A program made the position numbers and the translations under genes. Under the pieces are notes generated by a model. That model saw only the letters and a list, made by a program, of their open reading frames with translations. It had not been told where the DNA came from and did no database searches. 7,194 nt of DNA from Verrucomicrobia bacterium UBA6354. Its GTDB lineage: Bacteria; Verrucomicrobiota; Kiritimatiellia; RFP12; UBA1067. The DNA is taken from contig DJRS01000115.1 of NCBI GenBank assembly GCA_002440145.1, forward strand, positions 1-7,194, in the 5' to 3' direction. Shown one piece after another: positions 1 through 4,431 of this stretch. Positions within the stretch are counted from its first letter, which is position 1. Every line of letters begins with the position of its first letter.

Positions 1-87
1 CTGGACTATGTGCCGACGGCGAAAAACAAACCTTTCAGGGACTTTCTCGAAGGCGGCAAGCAGCGCCCGTCACACTACAAAATCTGA
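1..87 (+). CDS. C-terminal end of a possible FkbH-like (HAD-IIIC/acyltransferase-like) protein, 5' truncated
   Basis: Frame 1 is open from the first base to a TGA at 85-87, giving 28 residues. The visible tail contains YVPTAKNKPFRDFLEGG and ends in a basic stretch, SHYKI. The pattern 'PTAKN.P..DFL' recalls the C-terminal part of FkbH-like proteins, where a HAD-type domain is joined to a GNAT-like region and the protein acts in polyketide, capsule or surface-glycan assembly. That match is from memory of a short motif, so it is tentative. The gene continues outside the window. The promoter of the next gene begins about 80 bases after its stop, so it is probably not part of the downstream unit. 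No convincing terminator is seen in between. Confidence 0.4.
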   Translation: MDYVPTAKNKPFRDFLEGGKQRPSHYKI

Positions 88-168
88 CATTTCCGTTCTG
101 TCCCGGATGTCTACGACGTTCTTTTGCAGGAATTCTATGCCACAATGGGTAGAAAGTGAAATTTCCAG

Positions 169-198
169 TTGACAATATGTCCATAAAATGTCTATAAT
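169..198 (+). promoter_or_regulatory. Consensus sigma70-type promoter of the toxin-antitoxin operon
   Basis: TTGACA at 169-174 and TATAAT at 193-198 both match the housekeeping consensus perfectly and are 18 bases apart. They sit in an AT-rich island within GC-rich DNA. By the usual geometry transcription would start near 205, only about three bases before the antitoxin ATG at 208. No other promoter is visible before the DUF445 and PAP2-related genes, so this one probably serves all four. Confidence 0.85.
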
Positions 199-206
199 AT
201 GGACAT
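177..206. promoter_or_regulatory. Palindromic operator over the -10 region, probable antitoxin binding site
   Basis: ATGTCCATA at 177-185 is the exact reverse complement of TATGGACAT at 198-206, a perfect 9-base inverted repeat with a 12-base centre. A near copy of the left arm, ATGTCTATA, lies at 188-196, which is 11 bases after the first and so about one helical turn away. The three half-sites cover the spacer, the -10 box and the likely start point. Phd/YefM-type antitoxins commonly repress their own operon through such palindromes, so autoregulation is the natural reading; binding itself is inferred. Confidence 0.75.
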
Positions 207-207
207 C

Positions 208-459
208 ATGATTGAAAAAGTCAGCACGGCCACGTTGAAACAGCAACTCTGCCACTATCTTGGCTTGGCCCGCCAAGGCAAAGAGGTGCTCATTACAAGC
301 CACAAACGCATCGTCGCGCGTTTGTTGGGAGAGGACGGAACGAACCGCTTGCCCCTGCGCGAGCCGGTGCGCCCGGCTTCGGACTTGTCGAAGGTCGGCG
401 GTTTCGGTTTCCCCGAAGACCCGCTTGTGGAGATGGAAAACGAGAGGAGCGTACGATGA
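208..459 (+). CDS. Phd/YefM (prevent-host-death) family antitoxin
   Basis: This 83-residue protein starts with VSTATLKQQLCHYLGLARQG and continues KEVLITSHKRIVARLL. This is the typical N-terminal DNA-binding and dimer fold of Phd/YefM antitoxins ('VSATELKQNL..YL..A..GEEVLIT..G.PVARL'). The charged, proline-containing tail (about 45-83) would wrap round and neutralise the toxin. An upstream in-frame ATG at 199 overlaps the -10 box and lies before the expected transcript start, so the ATG at 208 is chosen. That leaves a leader of about three bases and no Shine-Dalgarno. The stop overlaps the toxin start as ATGA (456-459), the standard antitoxin-toxin coupling. The protein likely represses its own promoter through the operator at 177-206. 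The family is well supported; the exact subfamily is not. Confidence 0.88.
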   Translation: MIEKVSTATLKQQLCHYLGLARQGKEVLITSHKRIVARLLGEDGTNRLPLREPVRPASDLSKVGGFGFPEDPLVEMENERSVR

Positions 460-923
460 TTGTCTATTTGGATTCGACCTACGTCATACGCCGTCTGCTT
501 GGCATCCGCCCCGAAGACGGCATCTGGGGCAAGTGGGAAAAGGCGTACGCGAGCGCGCTTCTGCGCACGGAGTGCTGCCGCGTGGCGAACAAACTGCGCC
601 TGGACGGGAAGTTGGACGACGCCGGGCGCGCGCGTCTGGGCGCGTGGATCGAGACGGTCTGCGACAGCGTGGTGCAGATTCCGGTCACGGACGCGATTGT
701 GCGCCGCGCGGCAGATGCGTTCCCCGTCTCCATCGGAACTTTGCAGGCGGTGCATTTGGCTTCCATGCTGGAACTTGAAGAAGTGTACGGCGTGAAGTGC
801 GCGTTGGCGACGGATGACGAGGGCCTTCTCTGCGCGGCGAAAGCGTTGGGCTTTTCCGCGGCGGAAGCCGTGACGGCCGGGGCGGACAAGCCGGCGGATC
901 CTCCGGCCAAGGCGACGGCATGA
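456..923 (+). CDS. VapC-like PIN-domain toxin (putative ribonuclease) with one altered active-site residue
   Basis: This 155-residue PIN-domain protein is the partner of the preceding antitoxin. VapC toxins are Mg-dependent RNases that cut tRNA or rRNA and stop translation. Visible family landmarks are YLDSTYVIRRLL with acidic D6, LLRTECCR with E39, GTLQAVHLASMLEL at 94-107, and ATDDEGLLCAAKALGF with D120. In the third motif VapC proteins normally read 'LDA.HLA'; here the aspartate is Q97 (codon CAG, 744-746). The toxin may therefore be weakened or inactive, or may coordinate metal differently. Residues from about 134 on form an Ala/Pro-rich tail beyond the usual PIN end. A good Shine-Dalgarno, AGGAG at 445-449, stands six bases before the ATG. 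The start overlaps the antitoxin stop, and the TGA overlaps the DUF445 start. Confidence 0.85.
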   Translation: MIVYLDSTYVIRRLLGIRPEDGIWGKWEKAYASALLRTECCRVANKLRLDGKLDDAGRARLGAWIETVCDSVVQIPVTDAIVRRAADAFPVSIGTLQAVHLASMLELEEVYGVKCALATDDEGLLCAAKALGFSAAEAVTAGADKPADPPAKATA

Positions 924-1543
924 CGCTCGCGTTGCAGATACTCGTCCAGGGGGCCGTCGGTTTCGCGATTGGCGCCGGCACGAACGATCTGGCTATCCGC
1001 TGGATTTTCAATGCCGTATTCTACAAGAAGAAGAAGGCCATCGCCGCGTCCGTCCAGGAAGTCGTCAGCAAAGAACTGATGGCCCCGGAGAAGATCGTCG
1101 CGCGCCTTTCGCGGCCGGAAGTCGGCGCGGCGTTCGAGCGGGACGTGCGCCGGCGGCTGGACGATATGCATGCGCAGGCCGACACGTTCGCGCGCGCGTT
1201 CGGCAAGGGCGCGAGCCCGTTCGTGCCGCGGCTCTTGCGGGAGGAAGTCTGCGCGTTCGCCCAGGCGGGCGCGGTCTTCGACGAGGAAATCCGCGCGCAG
1301 ATCGCCCGCATTTGCGCCCGGCGCATAACGGCCTATTTGTGCGCGCACATGCCGCACATCCTCGAAGAAACGCAGATCTGGAGCGTCGTCTACGATTCGG
1401 TCATGAGCTACGACGAAAAAAAGATGGAGCTGATTACGCGGCAGATCGCGAACCGCGAGCTCCGCGGCGTCACGCTCTGGGGCGGCGTCATCGGCGCGCT
1501 GGTGGGTGTTTCGATGAGCTTCGTCATGTGGCTCGTAGGCTGA
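920..1543 (+). CDS. DUF445 family (YheB-like) membrane protein
   Basis: This is a 207-residue protein with a hydrophobic segment at each end (about 4-31 and 184-206) and a charged, mainly helical middle. The N-terminal motif GFAIGAGTNDLAIRWIF (14-30) matches the DUF445 signature 'GAIIG..TN.LAIK.LF'. The C-terminal NRELRGVTLWGGVIGALVGV (178-197) matches the family's closing 'REL..IT.LGG.IGA.IG' helix. DUF445 proteins are integral membrane proteins of unknown biochemical role; B. subtilis YheB is one. The length fits the short form of the family. The ATG overlaps the toxin stop (ATGA, 920-923) with a weak AAGG at 909-912, so translation is probably coupled to the toxin. No other promoter is visible within the operon. 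Confidence 0.82.
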   Translation: MTLALQILVQGAVGFAIGAGTNDLAIRWIFNAVFYKKKKAIAASVQEVVSKELMAPEKIVARLSRPEVGAAFERDVRRRLDDMHAQADTFARAFGKGASPFVPRLLREEVCAFAQAGAVFDEEIRAQIARICARRITAYLCAHMPHILEETQIWSVVYDSVMSYDEKKMELITRQIANRELRGVTLWGGVIGALVGVSMSFVMWLVG

Positions 1544-1555
1544 AGGGGGACGGAC

Positions 1556-2059
1556 GTGTCGCTTTTCGCCGGCGTTTTGCACCACCCAAACGTGCTCGAA
1601 ATCGTTCGACACCCGTGGTTCATGTCGTGTTTCATCGCCTTCTTCGGGGCGCAAGTCCTGAAGTTCCTGTTCGCGCGCGTGCGGACGGGGCGCTGGCGGG
1701 TGCGCGAGTTGGTGTCGTCCGGCGGCATGCCCAGTTCCCACGCGGCGCTTGTTTCGGCGCTCGCCACGGCGGTCGGGTTGACGGACGGGTTCGACGCGCC
1801 CGAAGCCATGATAGCCGTCGGATTCGGCATCATTGTCCTGCTGGACGCGGCGACCTTGCGGCGCGAATCGGGCGAACACGCGCGCCTTCTCAATCGGCTT
1901 ATCGCGCAAATCAACGCCCGTTTGCAACCCGAGGAACGTCTGGACGTCCGTCGCCTCAAGGAACGTATCGGGCATAAACGCCGCGAAGTGACGGCCGGCG
2001 TCGTGCTTGGCATGGCGGTCGCCTATTTGGTGTGCTATATCTGGGACTTCTGGAAGTAG
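1556..2059 (+). CDS. Divergent PAP2 family (YuiD-like) membrane protein
   Basis: This 167-residue protein starts at GTG 1556. A strong AAGGGGGA Shine-Dalgarno (1543-1550) overlaps the end of the DUF445 gene. The motif SSGGMPSSHAALVSAL (54-69) is the hallmark of the divergent PAP2 (DUF212) family, related to acid phosphatases and vanadium haloperoxidases. It is followed by a membrane helix ending LLDAATLRRESGEHA (95-109) and a C-terminal GHKRREVTAGVVLGMAVAY (139-157), equivalent to 'GHTP.EV..G...G'. About four hydrophobic segments are visible (near 22-40, 62-77, 84-98, 146-163). The usual role would be an inner-membrane phosphatase-like enzyme, possibly on lipid phosphates, but activity of this divergent group is not established. 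It lies 12 bases after DUF445 and is the last gene of the TA-driven unit. Confidence 0.86.
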   Translation: MSLFAGVLHHPNVLEIVRHPWFMSCFIAFFGAQVLKFLFARVRTGRWRVRELVSSGGMPSSHAALVSALATAVGLTDGFDAPEAMIAVGFGIIVLLDAATLRRESGEHARLLNRLIAQINARLQPEERLDVRRLKERIGHKRREVTAGVVLGMAVAYLVCYIWDFWK

Positions 2060-2532
2060 CCCGGCACCCCCCTTCCTAGACAGGCAAGACAATTTCCATC
2101 GGCTGACGCAGCCGCTGAGACCGCGTTCTCGTTTGCAAAAAACGCCGCAAGTCGCAACCGAAACGGGATGCCGGTTTCCCTGGAATGACGATCCCATGTC
2201 AATCCCTTGCCTGGATGCCGCCTTTCGTGCCCGATCCGGTCGCCTGCCGCATCGTCCGCATGGGCGAACCCTGAGCCGCCCGAAAACAGGCTTCTCGGCC
2301 ATCCGAGGGCGGGAATCGGATAGACACGTTCCGGATTTGTTTCCTGCGCGCTTGCGATTCGCGCACCTCCCTTGTGTCGGCGTATGCCCTTGGCGGCGTT
2401 TGTCCGGCGTGCCACCCCATGGGGGCGGTTTTTGCGGGCTCCAGTCTTCCGCTTTCGCTCGCGCTCTCCGCCCATCGGAACGGCCTGTCCCGGGCGTCTC
2501 GCCATATTGCACACTTTTCGGCGGAGTGCTAC
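2060..2532. other. Non-coding stretch of about 470 bases with several hairpins
   Basis: No frame in this stretch resembles a known protein. The open frames on both strands are what GC-rich DNA gives by chance, have odd composition and lack ribosome binding sites. Visible structure includes a perfect stem CGGCTG/CAGCCG with a three-base loop (2100-2114), a stem CTCGG/CCGAG (2294-2307) inside a wider CCGCCC/GGGCGG pairing (2276-2312), and a terminator-like hairpin at 2411-2433. No tRNA T-loop, RNase P, SRP RNA or tmRNA signature was recognised. It could be a long 3' untranslated region of the upstream operon, carry an unrecognised small RNA, or be a decayed gene. Confidence 0.55.
2411..2433 (+). 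terminator. Candidate intrinsic terminator before the rpoZ promoter
   Basis: CC (2412-2413) and CCCC (2415-2418) can pair with GGGG (2422-2425) and GG (2427-2428) around an ATG loop. One A-C mismatch interrupts the six G-C pairs, and five Ts follow directly (2429-2433). This is a compact GC stem with a T tract in the expected order on the + strand. It would end transcripts from the TA/DUF445/PAP2 unit, or from an unrecognised RNA, about 100 bases before the rpoZ promoter. It is far (some 350 bases) from the last stop codon. Confidence 0.55.
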
Positions 2533-2562
2533 TTGCGCAAAAGCCCAAAAATATAGTATAAT
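2533..2562 (+). promoter_or_regulatory. Promoter of the rpoZ-smpB-asd-smc unit
   Basis: A perfect TATAAT at 2557-2562 lies in a sharp AT-rich patch (2546-2573). Eighteen bases upstream is a poor -35, TTGCGC (2533-2538), which matches only the first three consensus positions. Transcription would start near 2569, giving a leader of about 45 bases with a Shine-Dalgarno before the rpoZ ATG. An ATG at 2563 in frame with rpoZ falls before this start and is therefore excluded. Confidence 0.7.
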
Positions 2563-2613
2563 ATGCGGAATAATTCTGGGGGCGCAGGTGCGCTTCCCTC
2601 GGAGAGTCAGAAG

Positions 2614-2892
2614 ATGAATAACGAATTGCTGAAGAAGGCACACGAGAAAATTGCATCGGTTCCGATTCTGGTGAACCTGGTGTCCATGCGCGAACGCGAA
2701 CTGATCAACGGCGCCAAGCCGTTGGTGCATCCGCTGACGTTCGACGAGGACAAGTGCGATATCGCGTTGCGCGAGATCGCCGAAGGCAAGCTCACCGCCG
2801 AAATCGATTTCGACGCGATTGCGCGCGCCGAGGACGCCAAGGTCCGGTGGAGCGAAAAGCACATCAACGTGAAATCGTTCTATGCCGACTGA
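2614..2892 (+). CDS. rpoZ: RNA polymerase omega subunit
   Basis: This 92-residue protein is the small omega subunit, which helps fold and assemble the beta' subunit into RNA polymerase. The core motif VPILVNLVSMRERELINGAK (16-35) followed by PLV corresponds to the family's 'R..LV..VS.RARQL..G..PLV' helix. DKCDIALREIAEGKL (46-60) matches the second conserved helix 'K....AL.EIA.GK'. Length agrees with bacterial omega (roughly 70-110 residues). The start at 2614 has GGAGAG (2601-2606) seven bases upstream; a 17-codon longer form from 2563 would begin before the predicted transcript start. It is the first gene of the housekeeping unit, and smpB begins 11 bases after its stop. Confidence 0.9.
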   Translation: MNNELLKKAHEKIASVPILVNLVSMRERELINGAKPLVHPLTFDEDKCDIALREIAEGKLTAEIDFDAIARAEDAKVRWSEKHINVKSFYAD

Positions 2893-2903
2893 ACGGGCTG
2901 GCG

Positions 2904-3353
2904 GTGTCCGAAAAGAAGTTCAATCCCGTATTTGCCGAGAACCGCAAAGCGCGGCATGATTATATCGTGCTGGAAACGCTCGCGTGCGGCATCCAACTGA
3001 CGGGCACGGAGGTCAAGTCGGTTCGCCGGGGGAGCGTCTCGCTCGCGGGTTCGTATGCCGCGGTGCTGGGGGGCGAACTTTGGCTCGTGGGAGCGGATAT
3101 CTCCGCCTATGCCTACGGGAACCGCTTCAACCACGACCCCAAGCGCAACCGCAAGCTTCTCGTGCATGCGAAAGAGTTGTCGGATCTCAAGATGAAGACC
3201 GAGGCGAAGGGGCTGACGCTGATACCGCTCAAGCTCTATCTGCACCGCGGCCGCATCAAGGTCGAACTCGGGGTCTGCCGCGGCAAGGCCCTGCACGACA
3301 AACGCGAGGCGCTCAAGAAGAAGGCGCTCGCCCGGGATTTGGAACGGATGTAG
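2904..3353 (+). CDS. smpB: SsrA-binding protein SmpB
   Basis: SmpB binds tmRNA and delivers it to stalled ribosomes for trans-translation and tagging of the incomplete protein. The 149-residue length is typical. Family blocks are all present: NRKARHDY (13-20), GIQLTGTEVKSVRRGSVSLAGSY beginning at 29, the tmRNA-binding region around NRFNHDPKRNRKLL (73-86), KGLTLIPLKLYLHRGRIKVE (102-121), and GKALHDKREALKKK (127-140) leading to the C-terminal tail that probes the mRNA channel. The start is GTG 2904 because the conserved sequence begins right after it (SEKKFNP) and no in-frame ATG lies between the rpoZ stop and this point. The ribosome binding site is weak, so translation may depend on rpoZ, 11 bases upstream. 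The tmRNA gene itself was not seen in this window. Confidence 0.95.
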   Translation: MSEKKFNPVFAENRKARHDYIVLETLACGIQLTGTEVKSVRRGSVSLAGSYAAVLGGELWLVGADISAYAYGNRFNHDPKRNRKLLVHAKELSDLKMKTEAKGLTLIPLKLYLHRGRIKVELGVCRGKALHDKREALKKKALARDLERM

Positions 3354-3360
3354 GCTCTCG

Positions 3361-3379
3361 CCGGCGGAAGCCGGATTTT
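3361..3379 (+). terminator. Weak hairpin with short T run between smpB and asd
   Basis: CCGGC (3361-3365) and GCCGG (3370-3374) pair perfectly around a GGAA tetraloop and are followed by ATTTT. The stem is only five pairs and the T run four bases, so it is more likely a partial terminator, an RNA-stabilising end or chance than a full stop. If active it would lower asd and smc expression relative to rpoZ and smpB. Confidence 0.3.
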
Positions 3380-3418
3380 GGCGCAATGTTCCCGTAAACA
3401 CACAGAAAAGAAAACGAT

Positions 3419-4429
3419 ATGAAACAGTACAATGTAGGTCTTGTCGGCGTGGGCGCCGTCGGAACCGAGATGATAAAGGTCCTGAAGGAGCGTCATTTCC
3501 CCTGCGGACGCGTGCAGGTTTTCGCCAGCCGCGAACGCGACGAACAGATCCTGGGCGAGACCTACCATGTGCGCAAGGCGGACGAGGACAGCTTCAACGG
3601 GCTGGACATCGTCCTCTTCGCCGGCAAGACGGACGTCGCCATCCGGTTGAAGGACGCCGTCGTCAAGGCGGGGGCGAAAATGATCGACAACTCGCGCGCG
3701 TTCCGGCAGGATCCGGACGTGCCGCTCGTGGTGCCGCAGGTCAATCCGGAGGATCTGGACTGGAACAAGGGCGTGATCGCCAACCCCAACTGCACGACCG
3801 CCATCATGCTGGAGGCGGTGGCCCCGCTCCACAAGGCGAAAGGGCTGAAGCGTCTGATCGCGTCCACCTACCAGGCCGCGTCGGGTGCGGGCGCCCCCGG
3901 GCTCGAAGAGCTCGAACTCCAGATGCGCGAGACGGTCGAAGGCAAGCCGCTGACGGTGAAGGCCTTCCAGCATCCGCTCGTCTGCAACCTGATTCCGCAC
4001 ATCGACAAGTTCGACGAAACCAATTGGTATACGCTCGAGGAGCTGAAGATGCGCAACGAGGCGCGCAAGATGCTCCATGCGCCCGAGCTCATGGTTTCGT
4101 GCACCTCCGTGCGCGTGCCGATTCCGCGTGCGCATTCCGAATCGCTCAATCTGGAGTTCGAGGAGAAGATCACGCCCGGTGAAGCGCGTGCGATCCTCGA
4201 GAAGTGCGAAGGCGTGAAGGTGGTGGACGATCCGCTGCACGGGGGCTACCCGATGCCGCTCGAGGCGACCGGCAAGTACGACGTTCTGGCCGGCCGCATA
4301 CGCCAGGACATTTCGCGCACGGACGGCAAGGGCCTGGACATGTTCGTGTCGGGCGACCAGCTTCTGCGCGGCGCGGCGCTCAACGCCGTGGAAATCGCCG
4401 AGCATCTCGTCAAGCGCGGACTGGTCTGA
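3419..4429 (+). CDS. asd: Aspartate-semialdehyde dehydrogenase
   Basis: This 336-residue enzyme reduces aspartyl phosphate with NADPH to aspartate semialdehyde, the branch point to lysine/diaminopimelate, threonine and methionine. It acts in the cytosol. The N-terminal nucleotide-binding motif is GLVGVGAVGTEM (7-18). The catalytic cysteine is C125 in NPNCTT; Q152 in STYQAASGAGAPG and H239 in RVPIPRAHSES are the other expected active-site residues. CNLIPHID (189-196) and the GGYPMP segment are also family-typical. One small oddity is VPQVNP (105-110), where the family usually has 'VPEVN'. Length matches the family. The start at 3419 fits the conserved N-terminus, with only an A-rich, weak Shine-Dalgarno. 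The gap to smpB is 65 bases, with no clear promoter; smc starts two bases after its stop. Confidence 0.95.
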   Translation: MKQYNVGLVGVGAVGTEMIKVLKERHFPCGRVQVFASRERDEQILGETYHVRKADEDSFNGLDIVLFAGKTDVAIRLKDAVVKAGAKMIDNSRAFRQDPDVPLVVPQVNPEDLDWNKGVIANPNCTTAIMLEAVAPLHKAKGLKRLIASTYQAASGAGAPGLEELELQMRETVEGKPLTVKAFQHPLVCNLIPHIDKFDETNWYTLEELKMRNEARKMLHAPELMVSCTSVRVPIPRAHSESLNLEFEEKITPGEARAILEKCEGVKVVDDPLHGGYPMPLEATGKYDVLAGRIRQDISRTDGKGLDMFVSGDQLLRGAALNAVEIAEHLVKRGLV

Positions 4430-4431
4430 GC

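Noticed and set aside
199..210. Antitoxin start at the ATG at 199
   Set aside because: It overlaps the TATAAT box and lies before the predicted transcript start; the family-like sequence fits the ATG at 208.
2415..2424. CCCCATGGGG as a protein-binding palindrome
   Set aside because: It is better explained as part of the GC stem of the terminator candidate, which is followed directly by five Ts.
2060..2532. tRNA or tmRNA gene in the gap before rpoZ, expected because smpB is near
   Set aside because: No T-loop consensus, no CCA-like end and no tmRNA acceptor-like sequences were found on either strand by eye.
2007..2561. Open frame of 184 codons on the + strand in the intergenic gap
   Set aside because: It begins inside the PAP2-related gene, has no ribosome binding site, is Pro/Arg-rich without a recognisable domain, and runs through the terminator and promoter.
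2563..2613. Longer rpoZ beginning at ATG 2563
   Set aside because: The ATG touches the -10 box and precedes the transcript start; the extra residues are not omega-like, and ATG 2614 has a good ribosome binding site.
479..2656. Open frame of 725 codons on the - strand
   Set aside because: It mirrors vapC, DUF445 and the PAP2-related gene, is Arg/Pro/Ala-rich, and resembles no protein; it is typical of the antisense of GC-rich genes.
4204..4431. SMC extended upstream into asd
   Set aside because: The frame is open only as a GC-rich shadow of asd; the SMC fold begins at MYLKQLDIVGF at 4432.
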